This document shows, piece after piece, positions 46,901 to 57,587 of a stretch of 64,000 nucleotides of DNA. Made by a program: the position numbers and the translations under genes. How positions within the stretch are numbered: the stretch's first letter is position 1; each line of letters begins with the position of its first letter. The stretch covers positions 107,283,319-107,347,318 of the forward strand of contig CP136066.1 in NCBI GenBank assembly GCA_032622095.1. Reading direction: 5' to 3'. Below the pieces are notes generated by a model. The model saw only the letters and a program-made list of their open reading frames with translations. It searched no databases and was not told the origin of the DNA. This DNA comes from Siphonodentalium dalli (Eukaryota; Mollusca; Scaphopoda; Gadilida; Siphonodentaliidae).

Positions 46901-49258
46901 TGCAGGAGCACAACCCTAACCCCAAACCCTAATCCTAAACCTATTGACCGAAAAATGTAGGAATAAAAGCTCTGACAAAATTATGCATGTTGCGAAAATA
47001 TTCTTAGTCCAAAAAGGGGGATAACTCCACCAAAAAAAGTAGGACAGACACCATAATTGCAGATGCACAGGTTCCCATGGTGATGTATGTACCAAGTTTG
47101 ACAGAGTCACAGAAAAGTGTTAAAAAACAACTGAGAAAAACTTCGGACAAATTTGTGTCCACAGACTTCATTGTCAACTTCATTGTGGGGGGGGGGGGGG
47201 GGGGGGGGGGGGGGGTATAATTATGATATTTGCGCAAATAAAATTTTATGATAAACTGATATAGCTTGATTAATAGCACTTTATGCACAAATCGGACTAA
47301 CAATATATAATCAGATTTGCAGGTGAGTTAAATTCTAAAGACAGAATGATCACATATAAATTTATACATTAAAAAAAAGGGAGTACCGTAATTAAACTGT
47401 AGTTACAATTTTTTTCTTTAATGCATGGCAGCCAATTTTTCTTTTATTTGATCCTTGCAACTGAATTTGTGTGACTCACCTGTTTTCTCGGATTTGTTGG
47501 CGCATCTTTTCATCTCTGTTTTGTTCTAAATTTATTCGTTCTAACTCAGCAGCCAAATTCTTTTCTTGTTCTAGTTGTTTTTCTTTGATAATTCTTTCCC
47601 TTTCTTGCTGCAATTGGTATAAGCATTTGTTGAATATTTTCAATATATGAAATATAGATCATACACCACGAAAGACATAACATTAGATGGAACCCGGACA
47701 TACACATCTGGCTCAGTCATTTGACATGTATGTGATCACTGGGCCTGACACTTATAGTTACCGGTATATGTAATGTGTATATTAAGCCCTCTTAATTCAA
47801 TTGTTATCTTGAGCAATCCGCTACGGCAATCCTTTGCCATGGCCCAGTTTGCTTCAGCAAATGAATTCGGCATTGCTAATTACGAGGGCCAATTATGAGG
47901 GCTGGTATATTTATATACCCATTCCACAAACTTCTGTTCTGATCTACCCATTGAAATAGTGAACATGCCAAATCATTAGAAGGCCATTTAGGGACCGCAA
48001 TAGAAATAAGTCCTTTGGACATTATTGCGTTATCCCTGATAGACGCCTCTTTTAACTAATTATCCATAATAAAATTAATATACACTAAATTTACAGCCTC
48101 TTGTTCAATAATATCTCTAGTAACCAACCCCAACTCTTCAAAATTATACTTCATACATAAACTACACATTTTGATGTACCATATACCTTTTAGAAGTTGT
48201 ACTGCTTCAAGAATCTTAACATAATGTTAGGTGCGTGCTGGAAAATTGTGAACATACATTTTGCAAGTTGAGTTGGGGGGGTCTCGCTTCACTGCTTTTT
48301 GCATGCGAGTTTAGTATAGTCTTGTGCTAAATTTAGCATGATACTCTATACAGGTACAGTATTGTACTCTTGGGCTCCAAATAAACATGCATGCATGTTT
48401 ATTATTTTCTTGGGAAATTTCCCCCCTGCGCAGTCCTTATTTGGGTCTGCACGTTAATTAATTATTAATTTTGAGGCTATGAAAATTGAAATTAGCACAA
48501 ACTCAAGATTTCTATATGATTCTGATATCAAAATGATGAGCTTATAACTTTGTGCATATTCAAGTATATCGCATACATGTGAACATTTAAATAATTGAAT
48601 AAACCACCACATGAGACATCCATGTACAATGTTGATTCCTATACCTACATTTACTATAAAAATAATTTGTTTAACCACACTTGATGTTATGCTCAGAGTT
48701 TGCACTATTATTTGGGCCTGCACTTTTATTTGGAGCCCGAGAGTAGTAAATTTAACACTAATTGATTAACAGGAAGATGATCTTGTCATTCTTGTGCGAT
48801 TCCGAGTAACCCCATGGAACATACCCAGATATTTGATGCACAAGAAAGGGAAATCTCTCTTTATGGTATGAAAAGCCGATAAAAAGTGTTTTTGTGCAGT
48901 TACTTTTTAATTGAAATACAGTGGAGATAAAAATACCAGTGTTTTGTTGGATAATCAAGGACTCGAGATAATAGAGAAGGTAAGTGAGTGACAATACTTA
49001 TGTGCAATTATGGCTTATGCAGTTACCGTATCTTACCCGGTAGATGGTTTCTTGTTGTTCCCTCTCTCTATCTGCAGCAATCAATGCTCTCTGAAGCCGT
49101 TTCTCTTCAACTCTGTCTTCGCATTCCATGTTTGCAACGAGTACCTTGTCTCGGGTCAATTTTTTTGTGCTGTCCTCCATCAGCTCTTCCTGGCGGCGGT
49201 TGTTTCCAATTTTCGTCTGCCTCTGCTTGGCAAGCATTGATCGACATGAGTATGTTGC
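34787..49258 (-). CDS. MNS1: MNS1 gene: axonemal coiled-coil protein, nine exons; initiator exon not placed
   Basis: MNS1 (meiosis-specific nuclear structural 1) is a long coiled-coil protein of motile cilia and sperm flagella. It is known as a microtubule inner protein linked to the outer dynein arm docking complex. Nine exons were joined: 49037..49258, 47480..47607, 45025..45127, 43382..43611, 41970..42186, 40552..40659, 39979..40101, 36462..36722, 34787..34903. All junction phases agree. The sum is 502 codons plus stop, against about 495 residues in human. The product is almost entirely Glu/Lys/Arg/Gln-rich helix, with the conserved blocks LMIDEIVRKIYEED, FAEDDRIEQMNAQK and EEERQKLLKEHA followed by LLGFLPK. 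Upstream of 49258 the frame hits a TAG inside the splice acceptor, so either a short first exon lies further upstream or translation begins at the internal Met at 49237. Confidence 0.95.
34982..35434. mobile_element. pogo-like non-autonomous element (CAGTAAAACCTC ends)
   Basis: 453 bp flanked by TA, ends CAGTAAAACCTCTCCAAACC and inverse GGTTTGCAGAGGTTTTACTG. Interior repeats of 'ccgaaca'/'tgttcgg' follow the style of pogo/Tigger elements, whose ends are typically CAGTAxAACCTC. No transposase. Sits in the last MNS1 intron. Confidence 0.85.
35450..35945. repeat. Paired hairpin modules in the last MNS1 intron
   Basis: 'agaaatgattaaca' (35483) and its inverse 'tgttaatcatttct' (35552) form one stem. 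'aggaatgattaacaaccctc' (35845) and 'ctgttaatcagtcct' (35910) form a second, with 'catgacagtttatt'-type ends shared in inverse. Looks like a foldback transposon of unknown class. Confidence 0.55.
36462..36722 (-). CDS. MNS1: MNS1 exon H (most conserved exon)
   Basis: 261 bp, 87 codons, acceptor AATTTTTCAG. Encodes MLKKFAEDDRIEQMNAQKRR, then MKQLEHKRAVEQLL and MIIEEERQKLLKEHA, ending LLGFLPK. Near identity to vertebrate MNS1 makes this the anchor of the gene call. The donor reads GTTTGC, a GT with weak match beyond it. It is accepted because the next exon begins GV, exactly as vertebrate LPKGV requires. Confidence 0.97.
36976..37190 (+). mobile_element. Family 3 MITE copy
   Basis: AGGGGTACTGTACACTAAAT starts after TTAA (36972-36975). 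Includes 'gaaaatgagtttatgactcg' and its inverse as a compact stem near 37145. The right terminus is missing. Confidence 0.6.
37313..39581. mobile_element. hAT-like element, itself interrupted
   Basis: Left end TAGGGGTGCCACGATTAATC, right end ATAATCGTGGCACCTCTA. The interior matches 16224..17267 and 61640..62425 but is broken at 38277 by a 1174-bp insert. The flanking 8-mers ccccagag and cccaagat are only partly alike. Confidence 0.78.
38278..39451. mobile_element. 1174-bp insert with exact 8-bp target duplication
   Basis: AGCGATAG at 38270-38277 and 39452-39459. Ends TAGGGCCCAAGC and, inverted, CAGGCCCCATGC. An 8-bp duplication and a (T/C)AGG start point to the hAT superfamily, distinct from its host element. 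The interior is AT-rich. The last 100 bp ('cgacttcgttttcgcctcgc', 'ggcgaagtcgcc') are strikingly CG-rich with small palindromes. Confidence 0.82.
39979..40101 (-). CDS. MNS1: MNS1 exon G
   Basis: 123 bp, 41 codons, acceptor TATTTATAG, donor GTAGGT, phase 0. Starts HELGRKIRQKIELRETHARQ and ends EEDVFREQ, continuing the coiled coil. Followed by the longest MNS1 intron (about 3.26 kb), which is filled by a nest of three transposable elements. Confidence 0.92.
40552..40659 (-). CDS. MNS1: MNS1 exon F
   Basis: 108 bp, 36 codons, acceptor ATCTTTCAG, donor GTATGTC, phase 0 on both sides. Sequence LAEKIAEEDQQREEMERIRM then a Glu-rich run. Aligns with vertebrate LTQKLEEMLRQREDLEQVRQ. Relative to human, about ten residues seem to be missing between exons E and F. 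Confidence 0.92.
41023..41502 (-). mobile_element. TTAA-flanked MITE, family 1, sister of 10982
   Basis: TTAA at 41019-41022 and 41503-41506, ends AGGTACTCAATCCGA and GGATTGAGTACCT. Read on the minus strand it closely follows 10982..11461, including the unusual 'cagattccaacaacaacaat' stretch near one end. In the MNS1 intron between exons E and F. Confidence 0.85.
41572..41697. repeat. Short hairpin repeat, best copy
   Basis: 'gcctcgcatatataagagaa' and its inverse 'ttctcttatatatgcgaggc' form a stem of about 29 bp, with a third copy of the arm just beyond. Confidence 0.75.
41970..42186 (-). CDS. MNS1: MNS1 exon E
   Basis: 217 bp, acceptor TTTTTTTACAG, donor GTGAGTAAG. Encodes the Arg of the split codon, EIALKQEKKKATQQYVEDF and, further on, ILKFANEQRKREE and GMAKVQKV. 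FANEQRKREE...MAKVQ matches vertebrate FANMQQQREEDRMAKVQ. Phase 0 exit. The open frame runs on 11 codons past the donor, but using them would break the phase of the next exon. Confidence 0.95.
42551..43350 (+). repeat. Degenerate ~140-bp tandem array in MNS1 intron
   Basis: Opens 'ctagcggatgtacccggcat'. Units with 'gatgtcatgacatcaaaa', 'catgttacccagaggg', 'aaatttcagtg' and 'gagaaaccattttgccca' recur near 42743, 42908, 43046, 43187 and 43329. The array stops about 30 bp from exon D. A 78-codon frame within it (43067..43303) is an artefact. Confidence 0.75.
43382..43611 (-). CDS. MNS1: MNS1 exon D
   Basis: 230 bp, acceptor CACTTTCAG, donor GTGAGC. Starts KRDSEISREMKEEHDRAA and includes QLEEQEIKKQQAYEEFLKEK followed by LMIDEIVRKIYEED, one of the best conserved stretches in MNS1 across animals. 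Phase 2 exit. A degenerate ~140-bp tandem repeat array ends only about 30 bp beyond the donor. Confidence 0.97.
45025..45127 (-). CDS. MNS1: MNS1 exon C
   Basis: 103 bp, acceptor CTATTTTTAG, donor GTAAGG. The split Ser codon is completed, then LELRELEAKLKAAYMSKERA and AQIAQ. This is nearly identical to the vertebrate block ELRELEKKLKAAYMNKERAAQIA. Ends in phase 0 after ATG (Met). Confidence 0.96.
45204..45627 (+). mobile_element. Diverged 'TGTCCCCC' repeat element
   Basis: 'aataaaaggtc', TGTCCCCCGAC at 45225, 'gacggacgcacacacacaca', 'ctatagtcctc' and the end GTCGGGGGACA share the plan of 20094..20608 with a different middle. In the MNS1 intron between exons B and C. Confidence 0.65.
46676..46696. 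repeat. Poly-A run
   Basis: 21 A in a row in an MNS1 intron. No coding or LINE sequence could be assigned beside it. Confidence 0.8.
47187..47215. repeat. 29-base G run
   Basis: Uninterrupted G tract in the intron between MNS1 exons A and B, about 270 bp from exon B. Other long G/C runs: 12486-12503, 21486-21503 (C), 51323-51342, 61972-61983. Such runs may vary in length or be misread by sequencing. Confidence 0.85.
47480..47607 (-). CDS. MNS1: MNS1 exon B
   Basis: 128 bp, acceptor AATTGCAG, donor GTGAGTC. Encodes QERERIIKEKQLEQEKNLAA and continues to DEKMRQQIREN. The latter corresponds to the conserved DEKMRQQVREN of vertebrate MNS1. Ends in phase 2. Confidence 0.95.
49037..49258 (-). CDS. 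MNS1: MNS1 exon A (most N-terminal exon located)
   Basis: 222 bp, 74 codons. A TTTATTTTTTAG acceptor precedes ATYSCRSMLAKQRQTKIG, and the exon ends ETIYR with donor GTAAGAT (phase 0). The SC near the start fits the LSCSERHQKL region of human MNS1, which argues that the exon really begins at 49258 and that the Met is supplied upstream. The alternative is initiation at the ATG at 49237. Confidence 0.88.
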
Positions 49259-51140
49259 CTAAAAAATAAATGATGTCATAATCATTCTTGTGAGATGTAA
49301 AATATAATTACACAATAATTTCTTATAATATAGCAACTCAATTGAATTTGGAATCTCATAAAAACTTCCCTCTATAAGTTTGCTTTCTGTGTTGAAATTT
49401 CTAGTCGTGAATCAAACATATTAGGGGAACCTGAGTCCAATTTTTTTTACTTTTGACATCACAGCACAAAAATTAAGTCAAATTTTGCCATTGTTGAGTG
49501 AGTTTACCCTCCAGCATTGGTGAATTAAGGAATCTAGCATGAACACAAAAATAAAACATAAATGGATATACATGTATAGTACGTGTACCCAGTATTTTTT
49601 AGCAATGTTTAAATGCAATATTTTAAAAACCATTACATGTATTACTATTATTATTTCCTGAGACTTTGAAAATGTTGCTAGTCATAATGTCTTTTAAAAT
49701 TTGTTTGGCCAAACATGTATCTCAAATGGATTTAGTGTAAATTGGGTGGATAGAATCAATTAATTTAGAATATTTGACCCTAAAATGTACATTCTGATTA
49801 ACTAAGTATTACCAGATTTAGTTTTACAATTTCCTGCTGATGGGTGAAGAAATTTTGAATGAAGCACAGTGTCAGTAAAAATGCATGCACATCTATATCA
49901 TCGCTCAGCATGGAGTCAGGTAATTGAGTGCACGGCAGCACACAAACGTTGTCTAAAGCTAAAGTCATCATCCACAGCATATTTGGAATTCAACAGAAGA
50001 TGTTTTGATGCAGACAAATTCCAACTGAGCTCAAAGATGGCATCAATTGGAATTTTTGGCAACATTTCTTCAGAAAGTCAAGAAGTGTACATAGATGAAC
50101 TCTCTATGTTGGTTGATTAATTTGAGTAGTTTCAAAAAAAGGTCTTTGAATGAAAACGTATTAACAGGAACATTTTTGAACAATTTTGAGTAACCCCATA
50201 GTATGAGAGATATCACTGAGATGATCTTAAGGTATGGAATGCAAATAAAAGTTGATTTTCACGCTGCTTGTATCAAATTGTATTTGGTAGGATATATTAC
50301 TATAGAGATAGATGTATCCTGATTATTTGAACAATCGTGCCTGCTCATTCACAAACTGTTTTCATACTGAAATCCCCAATTGATCAACTTCTGTTTCATC
50401 TACTGGAATGAGTTATACTGTTTTCTAAATGTAATATAATTAATGAAACATGCCAAAGTATACTTTAGAACTGAATGAAAATCTATTCATTTAATTTAAT
50501 AGTCAACAGCTTAAAATGCCATTCTTTCCGATCTGCGAGAAATTGTTCAGACCCCTGAATATTTTATTCTCATCTGATTGTTGACAGTTATGTCCCACAT
50601 ATGGTATGAAATCAGCTGTTTCCATTCGATGACATGTTGATCAGAAGCCAACAATGTGTGGAAGTGTTAAAGCAAATAGAAGCTGTCAAACTCAAAAGAG
50701 TTTTGAGACCAGTATCGATCTAATATGAACAAGAGGTTGCACCAGTTATGCTGGCATACATGTACCACCATGGTGGCAAATTCACAGAAATGTAACTCTT
50801 ACTGAGTTAACACACAGTCGATTACTGGCCTCTTGAATTGTGGCAACACATTTTATTGGTTCGTTATGCATCTACAGAATTCATCAAGTGTCATATCACT
50901 GGTACATGTATGTGGGTTTTCATAGACCATCTATGATTCAGTTGAATATGATTTCCAAAGATATTTCGGAATTTGGTGACAAATTGATGTAGATGTCCTT
51001 GAGGCAGCAGAGTTCAGAGGCGGAAACAAGATGGCACCAGCACATATCAGATATGAAATCCCACATAGAATTTTCAACAACAGACCCGAAGCATTCAAAA
51101 TGAAGCCACTGGTACTTAATATCTCATAATCTCCGGACAG

Positions 51141-51290
51141 CAAGCCTGAGTTTAGTGAGCCTGTCATTTGCAGAATGAGGTCCCCACAGGGGGAGTTTAG
51201 TGACCCTATCCCGCATAGCGGGTTAGCATCAATAAATTCACCCTCTGGGTACCTCATTCTGCTTAGGTCTCATCTTATCTGGAAAGTTTC
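51141..51290. mobile_element. 'GAATGAGGTCCCC' foldback, short copy
   Basis: 'gcaagcctgagtttagtgag', 'gcagaatgaggtcccc' and the inverse 'gggtacctcattctgctta' around a 'ccgcatagcgggtta' centre. The right terminus is lost. Between 49300 and 51100 I see no recognisable gene or element. Confidence 0.65.
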
Positions 51291-51516
51291 TTTATAACCA
51301 ATTTCTATAGATTCTATTTCTTGGGGGGGGGGGGGGGGGGGGATTTGCAAGATAACAAAAAAAATATATAAAACGTAAATGAATTCGTTTTTTTTTTCTC
51401 CAAATGGATTATATTGAATTTCCTTCTTGGGATGAAAAGTGATGACTACTGACTAGTGGCATCTTCATTGACAAGAACTGGCTAATCAAAGTGTTGTTGG
51501 CAATAAATGTTCATAT

Positions 51517-52291
51517 ATGTCGCACAGGTCTGTTACTGTCAGTCCTGTTATCAAAAATGTAACAGGAGTGACTGTAACAGGAATGACAGATATGGCAGTT
51601 GATGAAAAATTTCTAAAAATATGTCTGGATTTAAAAACTAAACACTCATGTTTTGCATAAAAGACTCATTCTAGAATATGAAAAAGTATTCCTGATACCT
51701 GGACAATGATGAAAGAAATGATATTGTGGTAACAGGAGTGACTTACAATTAGCCAATTCGCCTTATTTGTTCATTTATGTGCTCCAGTGTGCAAAAATGA
51801 TTTCAAATCACCACCATTTCGACTTTTGTTGGGATTACATGTACCTACCCGTATTTGGTGACCTTCCCTCTGGTGGCAGGTTTCTCAAAAAGGCTACTTT
51901 ACACCCTCATAAATTCCTTGTTATACTCTTGGTAAGAGGAGTGGCACAGAAATTTGTAACAGGAGCAATGAGATCTATATTTTCAAGTTTGAATGAAGAA
52001 ATTCCATCTTCCAGTTTATGCAGTGGTTTGGTTCAAGTTTCATGGACTCAAATAGGAATGAATATGTCAGATTTAACTGATCTCTTGAGGAAAAAAATAT
52101 TAATATACGGTAATGTTCAATGTAGAAAAGTAACATTCAGAACTTTTATGACACAAACTCATATTGGGTCTGTAAAAATCCAACAGATAAGAATTTGGTC
52201 CAGTTTTTGCCTGAATACCATCCAAAGTATCAGGTTACCTAGAAACAATTATTATTTGGTTTTCTCCTGTTGCACACTTCTGAACTTATAG
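51517..52291 (+). other. Unrecognised region with two open frames and a recurring VTG motif
   Basis: A 47-codon frame near 51517 reads through SPVIKNVTGVTVTGMTDM, and a 174-codon frame at 51767..52291 follows on the same strand (51767 and 51517 differ in phase). The string 'gtaacaggagtgac' or close variants occurs near 51559, 51572, 51733 and 51957. The longer frame has no recognisable domain, signal or good splice context. It may be a decayed gene copy or chance in an AT-rich stretch. Confidence 0.2.
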
Positions 52292-53235
52292 GACAAATGG
52301 TTGTAACATCAAATTGTACACTTTTCATATATTCACCCCCCTCCCAAACTGCCAAGAAAATTGTTATTATAGGAGATTTTCAGCAAATAGGATATCGAGT
52401 AATTATTGGTATTAATAAACTAATTTGGATAAATAAATCGGCTTAAATTGGTGAAATTCTGTTGTTGAAACTGGATGATACTGGGACGTGGTCATCAAAT
52501 CGAATTATGTACAGGTATCATTAACTAGTGCGACCTACTAGTAACTAACTATGTGAGACTGCACAATCACTGCAGTCAGACACTTCGGAGTGGCTTGGGT
52601 GAACAAATGTGAATATCAATTGCTTTTTGCAGGAAGATATTGATTGATTGGTTGAGCATAACATTTTTCAAAAAAAAATTGTTTATTATTACAAGTCCAT
52701 TCAAACAATTTGGTGATTATTCTAAATAGAATACATGTATGTCAAAATCACATAGGGTGATAGCACATATGTTATCTCTATTTCACATGTTATACTAAAT
52801 GATATATAGTTTCGATTTTTGTTAAAAAGTAAAGTTAGAGAACAATGTCAGAAGTAAACCGTTTGTCTGTGAACATTGTTCCCTGTGTTAATTAATTGCT
52901 GGTTACGGTAGGCCCTACTCATGGGTTACTGAATGCCGAACAGAAGCTTGTGTTCGGCTTTTCTATGCCAAACACAAAACGCGCTATACAGTATACTGTA
53001 AATTGTAAAAGTGTAATTCAAATTCAAATTGTTTATTTGGTATAGAATCCAATTTTAAGATTATTACCAACACATATAAAGGACATAACAAAAGGGCATT
53101 TACATCAATACATGTATACAATCAAGTACATATATAAACATAGTGTAGGTTAGAATATTCATGAGTTGCCTAACTTTTTAATTAGAGGTTTGGGTGGAGC
53201 TTACTGATAGTAAATAGTTATTTGCCAATATGTGG

Positions 53236-54391
53236 TTATAATCTGATAATATCACAAGAGCGGATTTCAGTTCGCAAGCCCGTTCCTTTTTTTTTATACA
53301 TTTTGTAAACTCCCATCATACAAATTTTCTTTATGAATGTGTCGGCTTCATTTGGACTTAATATGAAATTTACTTTTTCATTATCGCTATAGTTAATAAA
53401 TTCTGGAATATTGGACTGAATTTTCTCAAGCATTTTCTTTCTCACAGGGTTAAGGGGCTTACAGTCTATAATAAAATGCCTTTCGTCCTCCACTCCATTC
53501 TTACAAATAGGACAAATTCATTCTTTTAGTTAAAGTTTTGGTCTGCCCTTTTCAATTAATAACTGACTGTCACTAATCCTAATCTTGGTATAAGTAGTTA
53601 TTACTTCAAAATCTAAATCAGCTAATAGGTAATTTTCAAATTGAAACAAATTTTTCAGTTTTCTATAAAACCTTAATTTATTGCCGTTGGGTTTATTCTC
53701 ATTGTTAAATAGTTGTTTTTTCCAAAACTCGGTAAACCTGAATTGTAATTTCTTTTCCACCTCTCGAGATACTTCCCTGATATTATAGTTATTCCTATGT
53801 TTAACCGATTCACTACCTAAGTCTACTTTTTCCAGAATTATTTTTAATTGATCACAAAAGCCCATCTCAAGTTTCTGATTTTCCAAATAAGCCTTGTATA
53901 CTAATGACTCAGGGTTAGATTGAACCAAGTGATTGTGATAGTTTAAACTGTTCTTTATTCCAGAAATGTAGACAGGGAATATTCCTAATTCTCCAAAGTA
54001 AGCCATGTTGGTGGCAGATCTATTAACACCAAGAACAAATTTCATGAATTTCATCTGGGAGAAATGTACTTGATCTAGTCTCAAATTCAGATGCTCTCCG
54101 AACAATATGGTCTGGAGTGGTCAGCTCCCCGCCATATAAGGATATGGGTTTAACACAACTATGGTACAGTTTTAATAATGGCATGTTTTTCTTAGCCCCG
54201 TAGAATTTACTTCTTATACAAAATGAGGCTTTTGTGGCTTTCTTATCTAAGTATCCCAGCGCAGCCGACAACACACCTGATGGTTTGAAGATGAAGCCGA
54301 GATATTTATATTCATTCACATTCTCTATGTTTTGGTTATTAATTTGGAAATTCATATTTTTTAATAGCTTACCAGATTTATTAAAAACCAT
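53236..54391 (-). pseudogene. LINE thumb and C-terminal region, broken
   Basis: Pieces 54391..54023 (EYKYLGFIFKPSG, SLYGGEL), 54105..53530 (KFVLGVNRSATNMAYFGELG) and 53493..53236 (EDERHFIIDC, preceded in frame by CPICKNGV after a stop). The C-P-x-C...HF...C arrangement is the usual C-terminal zinc-knuckle-like motif of these elements. Confidence 0.85.
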
Positions 54392-54442
54392 GGGTTTAGA
54401 TTTATCAATATTAATGGTGAGATCCCAATTCTTACAGAAGTC

Positions 54443-55260
54443 TTACAGCTTATTGAGTGAGGTTTGAAGTCCTTCTTTGGATTTAGATATTAGGACTATG
54501 TCATCTGCATAAAGAAGACATGAAAGATTTTTATCAGCGAGGGTTACTGGGTCACATGATTCATCAAAAATACATGGAATATCATTAACGAATAATGAGA
54601 ACAATGTGGGGCTGAGTACATATCTTTGTTTGACCCCCACTGATGATTTCAAATCTTGGGTTATTCCTTCTGGTAATTTAACTGCATAGTCAACTTTCTC
54701 ATACATATTTCTCAATATTTCTAGAAAATGTCCTTTTATTCCATAATGAGCAAGCTTAATAAATAGAGCTTTCCTGTTTACTAATTCAAAAGCCTTTTTT
54801 AGGTCAATAAAGCATGAGTACAGATACTGATTATTCTGTACTGTTTTATCAATTAAAGTCTTGAGTGTAAATATATGATCAGTGGTACGGCTTCCTTTTC
54901 TAAATCCAATCTGTCTTTGCAAATAACTTTATTGATTTCAAGAAAATTGTTCATTCTGTTATTCAGAATTTTTGCGAGAAATTTTGCCATGTACATGTAG
55001 CATGATAGGGCAATTCCTCTGTAATTGGACGGGTCAGATACACTACCCCCTTTAAAAATAGGTTTTATTAGATTTTGATGCCAGCTTTCAGGGTAAACTC
55101 CACTTTTCAAGACTAGATTAAATATATCAGCAAACATATTGGCATGAGATAAACTTGTGGTTTTCAGCATAGAATTAGTTATTCCATCTATACCACATGA
55201 GGATTTCACTTTCAGGTCTCTAGCGGCACTAACCACCTCTTGAACTGTTATATCATTGTT
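54443..55260 (-). pseudogene. LINE reverse transcriptase core, broken
   Basis: Two overlapping open pieces (55236..54853 and 54922..54443). The first has SSCGIDGITNSMLK, ESWHQNLIKPIFKGG and NYRGIALS. The second has QIGFRKGSRTTDHIFTLKTL, FIDLKKAFELVNR (the D of the palm) and the catalytic LLYADDIVLIS. A frameshift separates them near 54900, so no full enzyme is encoded, though the catalytic YADD is intact. Confidence 0.92.
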
Positions 55261-55839
55261 TAAAAATGTTTGGCTCCATTTGAGACAAGGATGATCTTCA
55301 ATCTGGAGATTGTCAAAAGCAGGTTCTTTTTCAGATTGGAAAAGGGATTGAAAGTATGTGACCCATTCAACAGGGGTGACGTTTAAACATGGGTCGGGTT
55401 TTCTTTTTGATTTATTTTACCCACCAGATCCCAAAACTCTGAAGGGCGACTGCTAGTGCATCCTACAATTTGATTCATAAGGTCGTTACGGTAATGTCTC
55501 TACTTGTTTCTCATAGTCTTCTTATATAGTTTAGATTCCAGTCTAACTTTGATTCTAAGGTCATTATTTTGTGGATTATTTGCAAGTTGCCTCGACACAT
55601 GTTTTATGTTTCGGTATATACCGGTAGCTTGGCAATCTCTATCATACCATAGTTTGTGCTGTCTTTTATTCTTTTTAACTGATATTTGGCTTCTTGGCTT
55701 TTCACTTCTTATGCTTAACAGCAAGTGCTGGTTGAATGTATTTATAATAGTATTTATCTGGTTTGGGTCCTCAGTGCCCTTAGCACTAGTGACATCTGGG
55801 GCAAATTTTATCAATTTTTCTCCCACAACCCTTTCAAAT

Positions 55840-56810
55840 TTTTTATTTTTTCAGTTTCATTCCATTTTAAATTTTTAACTTGGGGTTTCAGTATACTGTA
55901 CACTCAGGTTTATTTGAGACAGCGTCTTTTATTCTCATTTTTGCAGTTATCATACAGTGATCTGAAAGTTGTTGGTTGTAGGGGCCAACCTTAAAACAAA
56001 CTATTTCTTTTAAAATGTTAGGGCTGCATATGCAATAGTCATCAATTGCTGATCAGTTGTGGCCATGATACGTAATTTTCCCTATGGAATCCCCTAACAT
56101 TCTCCCATTTAGAATCCTCATTTGTCCACCTATACATATGTCTAAAATGTTCTGTCCATATACTAGTACCGGTACATCAGTTGTTTGGGGGATTTGTGTA
56201 TTTATCTTGAGGTGTATACTGTCTGGTAAATAATTGTCAGGACAAAAGTAATTCAGTATGTTGTCATTGTCATTTCTGATAAAGTCCTAGTCATTCCTGT
56301 TTATGTGAGCATTCAAGTCTCCAAAGATCATAACATCACCCAATTTTGTGTAGGTCATAATACTTGTGGCTACCTTGGTTAAAATAACCGAGTCCATGTT
56401 AGTTCTTTTTGTATATGTTGAGTTGGTTGGAGGTATATAGACAGATGCAACAAAAATATCTTTGTGATTTTAAAGAATTTTTTTTCTAATTTTATCCATA
56501 GAACATCTTTCAATGATTTATCAATAACTGTGACACCTTTAGTAATTGTATGTTTGATAAAAAGTGCTATCCCTCCTTTAGGTCTACTTGTGTTCTCATA
56601 TCTGCATTGTAGGATCCACTTGTAGTCAGGGAGTGTGAGGATTTCATTATTACCAACATGGATTTCTTATAGAAAAATTATATCTGATTTTAGGTAATCA
56701 ATGAATTCTTCATTATCTAATTTGGATGTTCTTTCATTGTTCACTTTTCTGATGAAGCCATTCACATTCCAAGAGCTAATTTCTAGTATATTTTTCCGAT
56801 TCATATTCAT
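55840..56810 (-). pseudogene. LINE endonuclease domain, broken
   Basis: Motifs in order: ISSWNVNG, EFIDYLKSDIIFL then a stop where Q is expected, EIHVG, then RPKGGIALFIKHTI. This is the exonuclease-endonuclease-phosphatase fold that nicks target DNA. Frameshifts follow near 56470 and beyond. Confidence 0.8.
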
Positions 56811-57587
56811 ATTTTACTCAATGTCTACTCTGAAAGAAAACAAATACAAATAATTCAAGTTCAAATACATGTACATGTAGCACAAATATCCCTTTTCAGA
56901 AACTCAGAAATTTACTAATAAATCTTGTTTCAGTTAGCTAATTTGTAACTTGATTAAAATCACTATGATAAATGAATAGAATTACAACACCATATCTCTA
57001 GTTATTCTTAGCATTAAATGTTTGTTATTAATAAATAGCCTGAGCATTAGTTGATTGTTATTAGTAAATAGTACTAGTAATTAAGACTAATTAATCAAAT
57101 ATAATGTAATGGTTAACAAGATTTTTCAATTTCTGTGCTTCTGAAACTAAGAGTCTTCAATATTTATAAACTTTGAAACTGTAACAGAAACCCCTACTTT
57201 GGGTTATCATGAACATCTTGAAAATAAATTATTCCAATTCAAATTAAACGATACCTGAAACATTGTGTACACTTGCAACAAGTTCAGAACAAAACAATGG
57301 GCTGTCATCTCAAATTAAATTGTAGCCCTGTTCTATCCCCAAATGTGAGGATGTTAGCCTACTTCTTAATTTAAAAAGTCAGATGGTCTATAAACATGTT
57401 CCCGTTAAAAAGCAGTCTCCTACTGAGTTGCATTTATAAGTTATGTTGCTCATATAAGTATGAACCTTGAGTCTCCGGTTATGTAATATTGACTAATATT
57501 ACTCTGAATAAAGACTGATAAATAATGAAAAAGGAAACATGATCTTCTGGACTCATTTAGGATTGATTCAATTCTGGTCATTAAATG

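Larger units (their letters stand above)
53200..56810 (-). mobile_element. APE-type non-LTR retrotransposon (LINE), dead
   Basis: The minus strand starts MNMNRKNILEISSWNVNG at 56810, the first motif of an apurinic-type endonuclease, and runs through reverse transcriptase to a Cys-rich C terminus near 53236. Stops and frame changes split it into at least seven pieces. The 3' end beyond 53236 is AT-rich with no clear poly-A or target duplication. Not assigned to a clade. Confidence 0.9.

Noticed and set aside
48988-49269. Plus-strand frames of 76-93 codons
   Set aside because: Antisense shadows of MNS1 exon A; the minus strand has splice sites and homology.
49869-50120. 83-codon plus frame
   Set aside because: No recognisable domain or splice pattern; the opposite strand is also partly open.
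54234-55994. Plus-strand frames of 77-124 codons
   Set aside because: Antisense to the LINE reverse transcriptase and endonuclease.
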